Source: UBA7672 sp030824255 (lineage in GTDB: Bacteria; Pseudomonadota; Alphaproteobacteria; Caulobacterales; Hyphomonadaceae). From it: a stretch of 64,000 nt of DNA. The stretch is taken from NCBI GenBank assembly GCA_942493305.1, contig OW818686.1, forward strand, positions 3,968,001-4,032,000, in the 5' to 3' direction. The notes below the pieces were generated by a model. That model was not told where the DNA came from. It made no database searches and saw only the letters and a program-made list of their open reading frames with translations. The position numbers were made by a program, and so were the translations under genes. This document shows, one piece after another, positions 53,079-61,913 of this stretch (position 1 is its first letter; the number at the start of each line of letters is the position of its first letter).

Positions 53079-55508
53079 CTAGAAGTCCGCCGTAAGCGTG
53101 ACCGACATCGTGCGCGGATTGAGCGGACGGAACGAAGATGTCCCGGCGATCGAGCCGCTGATGAAGGCCAACTGATCCTCATCCGTCAGGTTCTCGATAT
53201 TCACGCGCGCCTTGAACCGGCCCAGCGGCCCCGTGCCGTCGCCCGTGCCGAAGTCCACATAAGCGGCCAGCACCGTGTAGGCGTCGATGCTCTCCTTGTT
53301 CACGAAGTTGGAGAATCGCTCGGACTGGTACTTCGCCGAGATGTTGGCGACGATCCACTCCGTCGGTTCCCACGTCGCGCCCCCGCTCACCACCCATTCC
53401 GGGCTGTCGTTCAGCGTCTTGCCGCCGATGCACAGCACCGTCGCGCTCGCGCATCCCGTCACCGCCGTGTTGTTGGCAAAGCCCGCAACATCATCCTGGA
53501 AGGTCGTCTGGTTGTAGGTCAGCGTGCCGTTGAAATAGAGCTGGTCGCCGAACATTTCCGGCCGCCAGGCCCCCGTCACTTCAAGACCGTACGCCTCGAC
53601 GCCGCCGACGCTCTGATAGAACGTCTCCGTGCCGCCCGTCTGTCCAGGCAACGGCGCTGCGTAGCTCTCGATCCGGTTGTCGAACGTCGTGTAGTACGCC
53701 GCCACCGAACCGTAGAGCTCGCCCTGCGTCGTCCGCAGGCCAACCTCGAAGTTCTCGGATTCTTCAGCCTGCGGCGTCGGCGCAATTGCTTCCGTGTTCG
53801 GCGCCGTCGCGAAGATGTCGTCCGTGCCGCGCGGCAGGGCGTAGTTCTGCGAATAGGATGCGAACACCTGCTCGCTCGGCGTCAGGTTCCACACCGCGCC
53901 GACCATCGGCAGGAAATTCTTCTCGAACGTCTCGCTAACCGACTGCGGACCCCAGCCCGGAACCGCCGTCCCGCCGACAACACGATAGTAGTCGTTGAAA
54001 TTCCGGTAGCCATCGAGCGCGTAGTCCACGGTCAGCGACTTCACGCCCAGCTCGACCTTCAGCTGGTCATCGAACAGGCTGATCGTATCTTTCACGAACA
54101 GCTGAAGCGTATCGCGCTGCGAGTTGAACTGCCGCCAGTAGTAGACGACCTCGTCATAGAGAACCGCGCCAGACTGCACGCCGCCGGAATGGTTCACCCG
54201 ACGTGTAAAGCGCGTGTAGTCGTCCTTCTCGATCCATACGCCGCCTTCCAGCACGTGATCGCCGATCTCGTATTCGCCCTTCACCACCGCGCCATTTCGC
54301 ACGCCGCCCAGGCTCGTGATGCCGAACGCCGTTCCGCGCGGGGCCGTTACATCGAGACCCGCCGCCGCCTGGTCGACATACCGGCCAACCAGCGACGTCC
54401 GGCTCGCCGGAGCGGTTCCGCCCGCGTTCAGCGCGCCATACGTCTCGGGCGACGAACCCCATCCGTCCTTGTCTTCATGATAGGCCGTGATGCTCAGCGA
54501 TGCGCTGTCGCCCACCGGCGTGAAGAAGGATGCGCCATACAACGTATCCGTTCGCACGTTGATACGGTCAGCGACCCAGCCCGTTGTGTCGTAAGTGTAG
54601 CCCGGCGTGTTGTAGACTAGTAGATTGCCCAGCGCCCCCGGCGGCAGCGTCCCGGAATAACCGCAGTCACGCCCGCCCTCGCCATTGGGGCAAGGCGTCC
54701 CCGCCTCGTATTGCGCCTTCGTCACGCTCGGCGAGTCGAAGTCGTAAAAGTCGTTGTAAACCCATTTGAAGTCGACATACGCGTCGTCCCAGAGATCCAC
54801 CTTCACCTTGGCTTCGGCATGTTCGCGATCGATCGTTCCGGCCCCGCGCGACACATTGCTGTCCAGCTTGGTCCGGCTGGCATACGCCGTCACCGGCCCA
54901 TAACGACCGGTATTCACCTTCACGAACGAGCGGCGAAGCTTGTCGTCGCCCCAGGTGACCGACGCCGTTCCACCAAACTCCTCTGTCGGATCGATCGAAT
55001 GGTATTCGACGATCGGCCCCAGCGAGGAATAGGCCGGCTGCGAGACATCGCCCGCGCCCGGCGAGGCCACCACCGACCCCAGATTTTCGTTGTCGACATA
55101 CCGGAAGATCGGGCTTCCGCCGAAAGCGTCGCTCCGCCCCATCGGAATGCCATCAAGGATGAACGCGATCTGCTGCAGGTTGAACGCCCGCACCGTCACC
55201 GAGTTACCGAACTCGTAGAGACCCAGCGCGCCTTCTGTCTGCACGTTGAAGCCCGGCAGGGCCTCCAGCATCTTCAGGCCCGAAACCCCCGCCGGCGCGG
55301 AGAGCAATGCCTCTCGCGTCACCGCCACCACATTGCTGGCCTGGTCGAGACCCACGGCCTCGTCGGCTTCCGAAAGCCTTCGACCCTGGATCACCACGAC
55401 GTCGGAAGAATCTGCGGTCGGCGTCGCCTCCTGGGCATACGCCGCCGTGCTCAACGCGCTGACGGAGCAGAACCCCATCAGCATGGCCTTACGTGCAAAC
55501 GCTCGCAT
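53079..55508 (-). CDS. TonB-dependent outer-membrane receptor
   Basis: 809 residues from the ATG at 55508, which has AGAGG nine bases upstream. The signal peptide ends AYAQE. The plug domain (about 60-190) has VTREALLSAPAGVSGLKMLE and SVTVRAFNLQQIAFILDGIP, followed by a large beta-barrel (FEKNFLPMVGAVWNLTPSEQ in the barrel) ending in Phe, as in outer-membrane proteins. It imports a siderophore, vitamin or organic ligand with TonB energy; the ligand is not deducible. It is the only large minus-strand gene of the gp6-gp5 insert and has no inner-membrane transporter neighbour. Confidence 0.93.
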   Translation of the reverse strand: MRAFARKAMLMGFCSVSALSTAAYAQEATPTADSSDVVVIQGRRLSEADEAVGLDQASNVVAVTREALLSAPAGVSGLKMLEALPGFNVQTEGALGLYEFGNSVTVRAFNLQQIAFILDGIPMGRSDAFGGSPIFRYVDNENLGSVVASPGAGDVSQPAYSSLGPIVEYHSIDPTEEFGGTASVTWGDDKLRRSFVKVNTGRYGPVTAYASRTKLDSNVSRGAGTIDREHAEAKVKVDLWDDAYVDFKWVYNDFYDFDSPSVTKAQYEAGTPCPNGEGGRDCGYSGTLPPGALGNLLVYNTPGYTYDTTGWVADRINVRTDTLYGASFFTPVGDSASLSITAYHEDKDGWGSSPETYGALNAGGTAPASRTSLVGRYVDQAAAGLDVTAPRGTAFGITSLGGVRNGAVVKGEYEIGDHVLEGGVWIEKDDYTRFTRRVNHSGGVQSGAVLYDEVVYYWRQFNSQRDTLQLFVKDTISLFDDQLKVELGVKSLTVDYALDGYRNFNDYYRVVGGTAVPGWGPQSVSETFEKNFLPMVGAVWNLTPSEQVFASYSQNYALPRGTDDIFATAPNTEAIAPTPQAEESENFEVGLRTTQGELYGSVAAYYTTFDNRIESYAAPLPGQTGGTETFYQSVGGVEAYGLEVTGAWRPEMFGDQLYFNGTLTYNQTTFQDDVAGFANNTAVTGCASATVLCIGGKTLNDSPEWVVSGGATWEPTEWIVANISAKYQSERFSNFVNKESIDAYTVLAAYVDFGTGDGTGPLGRFKARVNIENLTDEDQLAFISGSIAGTSSFRPLNPRTMSVTLTADF

Positions 55509-55722
55509 CAATCGCCTCTGTTCTTTTTTCTGCCCCACGCAGCGCGTCCCGAGGTCAATCGGGACGCAGCCGCGCTGCACACTCAAGAACAGCCGCCAGG
55601 AGGGATCGAACTTATCGAAAAATGCTTTGTGCGCTTGCACACACATGCTGCAACGCACGGAAATTCAGCGCGCAGCTATGAGCCAATCTGCCGCATACTG
55701 ATCAAATCAAAGGCGTGGAGCG

Positions 55723-56100
55723 TCAGTCCTGTCCGCGAGACGAGCCGGTTGCATCGTCGATAGCGAACCGCCACTTGCCGTCGCCACCGCGCTTCAGCAC
55801 CTCCAGCGACACGCCGTCCATTTCGATCCAGCCTTCGGCGTTCAGCATTTCCCAGCGCAGCTTGCAAACGGCCACATCGCCCGCGACGAGCACGCTCTCA
55901 TACTTGCCCTTCAGCTGGAACGGCGAGGCAAGCATGCCAGCCAGCGCGCCCTGGATCTGGTCCACGCCGCGGGCGAACGTCTCGCCGTCCATGGTGAACA
56001 CAGCATCGGCCGCATAAAGCGACAGGATGCCGGGTCCGTCCCGGTCATTGAACCGCTGCTTGAAGACTTCGGCCATGTCTTCCGGTGTATCGACGCCCAT
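55723..56100 (-). CDS. SnoaL/NTF2-like protein A
   Basis: 125 residues from the ATG at 56100 (MGVDTPEDMAEVFKQRF). The NTF2-like cone fold is indicated by DAVFTMDGETFARGVDQIQG and by GKWRFAIDDATGSS at the C-terminus. The family includes cyclases, isomerases and binding proteins; no catalytic role can be assigned. It lies 53 bases downstream of protein B, a paralog with the same C-terminal pattern. Confidence 0.78.
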   Translation of the reverse strand: MGVDTPEDMAEVFKQRFNDRDGPGILSLYAADAVFTMDGETFARGVDQIQGALAGMLASPFQLKGKYESVLVAGDVAVCKLRWEMLNAEGWIEMDGVSLEVLKRGGDGKWRFAIDDATGSSRGQD

Positions 56101-56153
56101 ATTCTGCACCCCTTGTTCGCTGCGGCGCCATCTTCTCGATGCCGCGCGCAAGA

Positions 56154-56528
56154 TCAAGGCGCCCGGCTACCGCCGCCGGTGTCGTCGATCGCCATCCGCC
56201 ACAGCCCGTCCGCTCCCAGGCGCTGCACCTCGGTCGAGACGCCAGAGGCAAGAGTTGCGTCCTGAGCGTTATAGAGTTCCCAGGCAAAGCGGGTCAGGGC
56301 GATGTCCCCGCAAACATGCGTGGTCAGGCTCCGCCCCCGCATCTTCAGGCCCGCCAGCATGAAGCCGGAAATCGCCCGCTCGATCTGGTCCCGCCCGATG
56401 GCCTTTTCCTGGCCGTCATAGGTGAACACCGCGTCCTCTGTATAAAGTGTCGCAAATCCCGCAGCATCGCCCGCATTGAACCTCTCAAAGAACAGGCTTG
56501 CGGTCGCTTGCGGTGATGGCGAACCCAT
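56154..56528 (-). CDS. SnoaL/NTF2-like protein B (paralog of A)
   Basis: 124 residues. It aligns along its length with the next gene: FERFNAGDAAGFATLYTEDA, VFTYDGQEKAIGRDQIERAI and the end GLWRMAIDDTGGGSR match the equivalents in protein A. The pair therefore arose by tandem duplication. A directly repeated TCAGCTG element lies about 90 bases upstream of its start. Function is unknown. Confidence 0.78.
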   Translation of the reverse strand: MGSPSPQATASLFFERFNAGDAAGFATLYTEDAVFTYDGQEKAIGRDQIERAISGFMLAGLKMRGRSLTTHVCGDIALTRFAWELYNAQDATLASGVSTEVQRLGADGLWRMAIDDTGGGSRAP

Positions 56529-56612
56529 GCAGAGAATCTCCAGCTGTCGCCGGCGAAGTTAAGGCATCGCCGGCGCAGCCGTCGAGTTAGGAACCTGTCT
56601 GATTATGTAACC

Positions 56613-56631
56613 GTCAGCTGGTCATCAGCTG
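56613..56631. repeat. Tandem TCAGCTG direct repeat upstream of the SnoaL-like pair
   Basis: TCAGCTG occurs at 56614-56620 and 56625-56631, an 11-base period, in the gap between gp5 (ending 56651) and the SnoaL-like pair. On the minus strand this lies upstream of gene B and could be a regulator site, but no promoter is certain. Confidence 0.3.
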
Positions 56632-56650
56632 GCAGGCCCCATGACACCGC

Positions 56651-57886
56651 TTACGCTGCCGCGAACTTCATCACCTTGATCGCGTCGAAGTTCTGGATGC
56701 CGCCGCCCACGCGCTTCGTCGTATAGAAGAGTACGTAGGGCTTCAGCGAGTAGGGGTCCCGCAACACGCGCGCGCCCTGCCTGTCGACAATCAGGTAGCC
56801 CCGGCGGAAGTCTCCGAACGCGATGGAGAACGAATCCTCGGCCATGTCCGGCATGTCCTCGATCTCCGTCACCGGATAGCCGAGCAGGCTGGCCGACTCA
56901 CCCGCCATTCCCGGACGCCACAGATAGTTGTCGTCGCCATCCTTCAGCTTGCGCACCGCCGAAACCGTGCGCCGGTTCATCACGAACCGCGCATTCGCCC
57001 GGTATTGGCTCTTCAGCGCGTACACCAGGTCGATCAGCTTGTCGGCAGGATCGGTCGATGCAAACGCCCCGTCCGCGCCGGACAGGATGAAGCCGATCTT
57101 GTCCCACGCATAGGAACCCTCGGCGATCATCTCATAGCTCAGGAACCCTTTCGGCCTGCCAGACCCATTGCCCGTCACGAACGCCGCCGACTCCTGCGCC
57201 GAAAAGCTCGCCTCCACCTCGTCCGCCAGCCACTCGTCGATGTCCGCATACGCGTCGTCCAGCAGCGTCTGCGTCGCCGCCGGCATCGCATAGAGCTCCG
57301 CCGCCGGAAACTCGAGCAGGTCGAGCGTCGGCGCCGTCGTCTCGGCCCGCGCGCCCGTCTCGCTTACCCAGGCAGAGCTTGCGCCCATGCTCACCGGCTT
57401 GCGAAACACCGTCGCCGACGTCTGCCGTACGCTTGCGATCTGGCGCATGGGAGAGGAGGCGGTCAGCCGCTGCTCGATCAGGCGGTCCAGTTCCGGCGGC
57501 GCCACATAGCCGCCCTGCGCCTCCGTGCCGACATTCACCGACTTGAGGTCCATCCGCGCAATGCCGCTGTCGTCGCCCTTGCGCAGATAGGCGCCCCACG
57601 CCGACTTGTGCTCCGGGTCCGTCCGGCGCGGATCATCGCCAATCGCCGGCCGCGACTGTTCCAGCGACAGGCGCTCCAGCGCCGAGCGCTGGCGATCAAG
57701 CGTCTGCTCGATCTTCTTCAGCTTCGCGTCCAGCAACGGATCGGCCGCACCGCGTTTCTCGATCTCCTCGATCCGCGCATCGTTCGCCGACTTCAGCGCC
57801 TCAAACGCCGCCAGCACGTCCGCCGTCAGCAGACGCGCCTCCGCATTCACGCCCGAGGGCGCGTTCATCTTCGTCTCGATTGTCAT
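56651..57886 (-). CDS. GTA gp5-like major capsid protein (HK97 fold)
   Basis: 411 residues. An N-terminal scaffold-like delta domain (about 1-100; coiled coil with DAKLKKIEQTLDRQRSALER) precedes the HK97 capsid core: NVGTEAQGGYVAPPELDRLI, FPAAELYAMPAATQTLLDD and VMNRRTVSAVRKLKDGD. The processing site should lie at the delta/core boundary, cut by the gp4 protease. It is monocistronic here, flanked by the SnoaL pair and the exported paralog genes, with a terminator just upstream. The frame is intact. Confidence 0.94.
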   Translation of the reverse strand: MTIETKMNAPSGVNAEARLLTADVLAAFEALKSANDARIEEIEKRGAADPLLDAKLKKIEQTLDRQRSALERLSLEQSRPAIGDDPRRTDPEHKSAWGAYLRKGDDSGIARMDLKSVNVGTEAQGGYVAPPELDRLIEQRLTASSPMRQIASVRQTSATVFRKPVSMGASSAWVSETGARAETTAPTLDLLEFPAAELYAMPAATQTLLDDAYADIDEWLADEVEASFSAQESAAFVTGNGSGRPKGFLSYEMIAEGSYAWDKIGFILSGADGAFASTDPADKLIDLVYALKSQYRANARFVMNRRTVSAVRKLKDGDDNYLWRPGMAGESASLLGYPVTEIEDMPDMAEDSFSIAFGDFRRGYLIVDRQGARVLRDPYSLKPYVLFYTTKRVGGGIQNFDAIKVMKFAAA

Positions 57887-57955
57887 GAGTTTTCCTTGTT
57901 CGCTTCGCCTTGGTCAGTTCCTGGCGCCGCGAAGCCGGTCGCGCCGGAAAAGCAA

Positions 57956-57981
57956 AAGGGCGCAGCCATCGCCACGCCCTT
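57956..57981 (-). terminator. Intrinsic terminator after exported paralog 2
   Basis: A 7-bp stem AAGGGCG / CGCCCTT, followed on the minus strand by TTTTGC, starts about 25 bases after the paralog 2 stop. It isolates that gene from gp5. Its layout matches the terminator after paralog 1. Confidence 0.6.
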
Positions 57982-58006
57982 CCAGTGTTTCTTGTATCTG
58001 AAGTTC

Positions 58007-59077
58007 CTAGTTCGCCTTGGCCTTCGCCCGCTGGCTCGGCGTCACGATGCCTGCCGCGATGCCCGGCCCCACGGTCGGCCTGATGCCGCGTGACTCCAGC
58101 TCACGCGCGCCACCCAGGATGCCTGGCATGGCGTGATTGCCCTCATGGCACGCGAACTCATACATCTGCTGCGACGTGTTCAGCGCCATCTCGCCGCTCC
58201 AGGCCTGCGTGTAGAGCGACGGGTCTTCCACGGTGAACGCATACAGCACCTGCCCATCGTTCCAGCGCGAGAAGCGCTCTGTCACCTTGCCGCTGGTCGA
58301 GATAAGGCTCGGCTGCTGCGGATGCACGTTGCGTGTCTCCACCACGAGCGTGTCGCCCTCATACCAGCCGACGGAATCGCCCGCCCATTTCGGAATCTCA
58401 TCAGGACCGTGCTTCGCCGCCGCCTTGTTCGCGACGATCGGCACGATCCGCGCGTGGTGAACCATCTCGACAACGATCACCACGGCCTCGGGCGACTGCA
58501 CGATCTGCAGCGTCGAATTGTACATCGCGTTCTGCATCACGGGCCCGGCCGTCGTTTCCGTCATCAGGCAGCGCTCGAACAGCGGCCGCGTTTCCGGATC
58601 GTCGAAATTCGCCGCCGAATGCTCCACGCCAGCTCGCCGCGCGCCCGGCTTGAAAGGAATGCGCCCGCTCGCGGGCTCCACGATCCATGACGTCCGGATC
58701 TCGCCCTTCACATCCGCCAGCTTCGAACCCGGATCGATCCAGAACGCGTTGTAACCACGATCAGCGTTGCCATCGGCGAGGGCGGAGATGTCGTTCGGAT
58801 CCTCGCCCTGCGCCTGCTCTTCCATCTGGGTGATGATGATCAGCGGATTGTCGTTCACGATGGCCCGCCCCTCAGCATCGCTCACCACCAGCTTCTGCAC
58901 GCCCGGCGGACGCTGCAGGCTGGTGATCGACGTCGAATTCCAGAAGCCCTGAATGTCGGGCGCGCCCCAGCTCGTCTTCGGCGGCGCATAGCCCGGCGCA
59001 TGTTTCTCCTGCGCGAGGGCCGCCCCACCCAGAATCACGGCCGCCACGGCCTTGCAGACCATAAACTTCGCAATCAC
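58007..59077 (-). CDS. Exported protein of unknown family, paralog 2
   Basis: 356 residues from a GTG at 59077 with GGAGGG upstream; an ATG at 59062 is also possible. A signal peptide ends near GGAALAQ. The mature protein reads TSWGAPDIQGFWNSTSITSL, DRGYNAFWIDPGSKLADV, WAGDSVGWYEGDTLVVET and HEGNHAMPGILGGAREL. The Trp- and Asp-rich pattern hints at a beta-sandwich. I do not recognise a named family. It is about half identical to the adjacent paralog, a tandem duplication. Confidence 0.75.
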   Translation of the reverse strand: MIAKFMVCKAVAAVILGGAALAQEKHAPGYAPPKTSWGAPDIQGFWNSTSITSLQRPPGVQKLVVSDAEGRAIVNDNPLIIITQMEEQAQGEDPNDISALADGNADRGYNAFWIDPGSKLADVKGEIRTSWIVEPASGRIPFKPGARRAGVEHSAANFDDPETRPLFERCLMTETTAGPVMQNAMYNSTLQIVQSPEAVVIVVEMVHHARIVPIVANKAAAKHGPDEIPKWAGDSVGWYEGDTLVVETRNVHPQQPSLISTSGKVTERFSRWNDGQVLYAFTVEDPSLYTQAWSGEMALNTSQQMYEFACHEGNHAMPGILGGARELESRGIRPTVGPGIAAGIVTPSQRAKAKAN

Positions 59078-59113
59078 CGGATCATCCCTCCCGCTCACCT
59101 GACCGGAAGACAA

Positions 59114-59144
59114 AAGGGGCGCAGCCTCCCAGCCGCGCCCCCTT
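59114..59144 (-). terminator. Intrinsic terminator after exported paralog 1
   Basis: The hairpin AAGGGGCGC / GCGCCCCCTT with one bulged C, then TTTTG on the minus strand, lies 25 bases after the paralog 1 stop. It matches the terminator after paralog 2, so the duplicated unit included the gene plus its terminator. Confidence 0.65.
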
Positions 59145-59168
59145 CATCGTCCCGTCCCTCCAGAAGTC

Positions 59169-60233
59169 CTAGTTGAAGCCTTCGCCGCCCGCTTCGTCGC
59201 GCGGCAGAACGAGGCCCGCGGCAATGCCAGGACCCATGCCCGGCACCTTGCCTTCGCTTTCCAGCTGGCGCGCGCCGCCGAGAATACCCGGCATGGCGTG
59301 GTTGCCTTCATGGCAGGCGTATTCATACATCGGCGGGCTGGCGTTCAGCGCCATCTCGCCCTTCCACACTTGGCTGTAGAGCTCGGGATCATCCACCTCG
59401 AACTCGTACAGGATCTGGTGATCGTCCCAGCGCGTGAAGCGCTCCGTCAGCATGCCGGTCGGAGAAACCATTCCGCGCTGGTTCGGGTGAACATTTGTGG
59501 TCTTCACCACCAGCGTGTTGCCCTCATACCAGCCGACCGAGTCGCCGCCCCATCTCGGAACCGTGCCGTGCTTCGCTTCAGCAGGGCCGGCCACGAGCGG
59601 GATGTTCCGCACATCGTGGTTCATCTCCACGTTGATCATCACGGCGCCCGGCGTCTGCACGAACTGGAACGTGTTGTTGTACATGCTGTTCATCATCACC
59701 GGCCCGTAGGAGCCCGAGAAGCTCAGCACGCAGCGCTCGGCCATCGGACGCGTTTCGGGTCCGTCGAAGTTCGTGATCGCATAGCCGCCGCCGCGCGCCG
59801 CGCCCGGCTTGTACGGCAGGCGGCCATTCGCAGGCTCCGTGATCCACGACGTCCGCAGCTCGCCCTTCACCGTCGCGAGCTTCGAGCCTGGATCGATCCA
59901 GAACGAGTTGTATCCGCGGTCGTTGTTGCCATCCTCGAGGATCTTGGTGTTGTTCGGGTCAGTCCCCGCCGTCGACTCGTCTTCCTTCGTGAGGACGATC
60001 AGCATGTTCCTGTTCACCAGGCGCTGGGCTTCCTTCTCGTTCACCACCAGCGTCTTCGCGTCCGGCGAGCGCTGCAGGCTGGTGATCGAGGTGTTGTTCC
60101 AGAACCCTTGCAGGTCCGGCGCGCCCCATGTCGTCTTCGGCGTGGTGTAGCCCGGAGCCTGCGCTGAAGCCGCGCCCGCCCCCAGAACGGCCGCGACGCA
60201 CAATGCGGTCGCAGCCAGCAGTTTCGTTTTCAT
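59169..60233 (-). CDS. Exported protein of unknown family, paralog 1
   Basis: 354 residues from the ATG at 60233 preceded by GGAGGAGAA. The signal peptide MKTKLLAATALCVAAVLGAG ends in ASAQ. The mature protein opens TTWGAPDLQGFWNNTSITSL and carries DRGYNSFWIDPGSKLATV, WGGDSVGWYEGNTLVVKTTN and HEGNHAMPGILGGARQLES, matching paralog 2 throughout. The family is unrecognised. The pair is inserted between GTA gp5 and gp4 on the GTA strand, but with its own terminators. Confidence 0.78.
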   Translation of the reverse strand: MKTKLLAATALCVAAVLGAGAASAQAPGYTTPKTTWGAPDLQGFWNNTSITSLQRSPDAKTLVVNEKEAQRLVNRNMLIVLTKEDESTAGTDPNNTKILEDGNNDRGYNSFWIDPGSKLATVKGELRTSWITEPANGRLPYKPGAARGGGYAITNFDGPETRPMAERCVLSFSGSYGPVMMNSMYNNTFQFVQTPGAVMINVEMNHDVRNIPLVAGPAEAKHGTVPRWGGDSVGWYEGNTLVVKTTNVHPNQRGMVSPTGMLTERFTRWDDHQILYEFEVDDPELYSQVWKGEMALNASPPMYEYACHEGNHAMPGILGGARQLESEGKVPGMGPGIAAGLVLPRDEAGGEGFN

Positions 60234-60320
60234 GGCCGTTCTCCTCCGTCGCGCCATCCGCCGGGGTCTTTGCCCGGTCAGCAACGCAATCATTTGCAGG
60301 GATGCTACGCTGCGTTTCCC

Positions 60321-60785
60321 TTAACGGAAAGCGTGACGCTGCGTCAGGACAGCCGCTCCGCCGGTAACATTTTCACCGCCGCCGGGAATCCCAAACCGCG
60401 CGCCCGGCAGCATGGGAGACGTCACCAGCGAAATCTCACGCAACTCGATCTCCCTCAGGTCGCGCCCCCGGCTCACACGTGGCGACCAGTCACGCGCGAC
60501 GAAGCCGATCGACAGACCGTCGAGCTCGCCATTGCCGATCAACTCAAGCGCCGCCGCTCCCGCCGGCGTCGTGTCCGAAACAAACCCGCGCACGAAGAGG
60601 CCGCGCCCGTCCTCCCGCATCATCGTCCAACGTCCCGCTGTCCGCCCGCCGACATGGCTCAGCAACATGCCGACGCCCGCGCCCCGCGCCAGCGACCGCG
60701 CAAACGCGCCCGCCCGCACCACATCGCCCGCCAGGTCCTCGACGCCAAACAGCGAGGCATATCCCTCGATCACCAGAGACCGCAT
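60321..60785 (-). CDS. GTA gp4-like prohead protease (HK97 family)
   Basis: 154 residues from the ATG at 60785, which overlaps the gp3.5 stop in TGATG; a GTG one codon earlier is possible. The HK97 protease motifs are seen: the catalytic His in MLLSHVGGRTAGRW, the Ser in ELDGLSIGFVARDW and the ELREISLVTSPMLPGARFG core. It cleaves the capsid delta domain during head maturation. The frame is complete. Confidence 0.93.
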   Translation of the reverse strand: MRSLVIEGYASLFGVEDLAGDVVRAGAFARSLARGAGVGMLLSHVGGRTAGRWTMMREDGRGLFVRGFVSDTTPAGAAALELIGNGELDGLSIGFVARDWSPRVSRGRDLREIELREISLVTSPMLPGARFGIPGGGENVTGGAAVLTQRHAFR

Positions 60786-61006
60786 CACAGCGCATCGACC
60801 TTCTGCTCGATCCGCTTCAGCTGCGCCGCCGCCATGTCCAGCTGCACCTCGACTCGCGCCAGCCGCTCAGCCATCTCCACCTGCGTCGAAACGCGCAGCT
60901 CGACCTCCTTCAGCCGCTCCATCGTGGCGCCCGCCCACGCGAATATGCCCGCTGATTCAACAATCAGCGCGAGTATCAGCGCGAGTGTAATTTTCCTGTC
61001 GATCAT
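60785..61006 (-). CDS. GTA gp3.5-like small membrane/coiled-coil protein
   Basis: 73 residues from the ATG at 61006 with GGAAACGAGG upstream. A TM segment (ITLALILALIVESAGIFAWA) is followed by a coiled coil (ELRVSTQVEMAERLARVEVQ). Size, topology and position just before the protease match gp3.5 of RcGTA, a head-formation protein. It is coupled to gp4 by a TGATG overlap and diverges from the DUF262 gene 70 bases away. Confidence 0.75.
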   Translation of the reverse strand: MIDRKITLALILALIVESAGIFAWAGATMERLKEVELRVSTQVEMAERLARVEVQLDMAAAQLKRIEQKVDAL

Positions 61007-61076
61007 CCTCGTTTCCTCTGCTATCTCTGCACTCACTCTCGGGCTGGGCGGCGGATCGTTCGGGAGTTTCCCAGGT

Positions 61077-61784
61077 ATGAAGCGGGCGGATATCGTCACC
61101 GTTCAAAACCTGTTTTCAGGGCGTTCGCGCTACAGGTGCGGCCATGCACGGCCAGGCTTTCACTGGGGCCCGGCGCTCGTGGCCCAACTCATCGTCGATC
61201 TCGAAAACGCGGCGCATGATTGCGAAGACGAGGACGACGTCTCCGAGGAGCGCTTCTATCTCGGCGTCGTAACAGTCACGCCGCAGAAGTCCGGTCTCTA
61301 CACGCTGCTCGATGGCCAGCAGCGTCTCATCGTCCTCACCATGTTCCTCGCCTTCGCCCGCGACCGCCTGCCAACCAATCGCGAGCGAAACGAGATTGAT
61401 CGCCTGCTGGTCCGCCGCGCCTTTCGCCGCGATCCCGAGCCGCGCCTGCGCCTTGCGCCCGAAGATCATGCGTGGTTCTCGCATTTCATCCTGCCGCCCG
61501 GCGCCACCACGCGCCTGCCCGCCACCGCGCCGATCGGCTCCCCGCGCGAACTCCTGCTGGCCGCGCGCTTCATGCAGCACGTCTTCGAGGAGTATTCCGT
61601 CGAAGACCTCCGCAGCTTCGTCGATTTCCTGACGCATCACACCGCGATGGTCCGCTCGCTGGGCGAAGCCCATGTCCGTGCGCCCGTCAGCGCGCCCGCT
61701 CTCCCGCCGCCCCAGCCGCGCAGCGAAATCTGGAACGACGCCGTGCCTGAGCCTGCCAGCCGTTATCGCGTCGCCGCGGAGTAG
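61077..61784 (+). CDS. Short DUF262-domain protein
   Basis: 235 residues from the ATG at 61077 (MKRADIVTVQNLFSG). The DUF262 signature is visible: FYLGVVTVTPQKSGLYTLL, then DGQQRLIVLTMF with DGQQR at about 79-83. In GmrSD-type and other defence systems DUF262 is a nucleotide-dependent N-terminal domain joined to a DUF1524 HNH nuclease; no HNH or DUF1524 is present here. It lies opposite to the GTA strand, between gp3.5 and the portal gene. Confidence 0.8.
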   Translation: MKRADIVTVQNLFSGRSRYRCGHARPGFHWGPALVAQLIVDLENAAHDCEDEDDVSEERFYLGVVTVTPQKSGLYTLLDGQQRLIVLTMFLAFARDRLPTNRERNEIDRLLVRRAFRRDPEPRLRLAPEDHAWFSHFILPPGATTRLPATAPIGSPRELLLAARFMQHVFEEYSVEDLRSFVDFLTHHTAMVRSLGEAHVRAPVSAPALPPPQPRSEIWNDAVPEPASRYRVAAE

Positions 61785-61790
61785 AGTCAG

Positions 61791-61892
61791 ATGTCAGAAG
61801 CCACACGCTCGGCTGCGGCCGTCCGCATCGGCATGCGCCTCGCACTCGCTCTCGGGTTGATTGGCCTCATGTGCCTGTCTGTTTTGGCGTGA
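61791..61892 (+). CDS. Possible micropeptide with one membrane segment
   Basis: A 33-residue frame starts six bases after the DUF262 stop, with MSEATRSAAAVRIG followed by a hydrophobic helix (LALALGLIGLMCLSVLA). Coupling to DUF262 would suit a membrane anchor or toxin-like partner. The ribosome-binding site is weak (GAGTAGAG), so this may not be a real gene. Confidence 0.3.
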   Translation: MSEATRSAAAVRIGMRLALALGLIGLMCLSVLA

Positions 61893-61913
61893 ATTTCTCG
61901 ACCCGCTACGACA

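Noticed and set aside
60270..61076. In-frame upstream extension of the DUF262 gene
   Set aside because: It overlaps gp4 and gp3.5 antisense and lacks DUF262 features; the ATG at 61077 fits the domain start.
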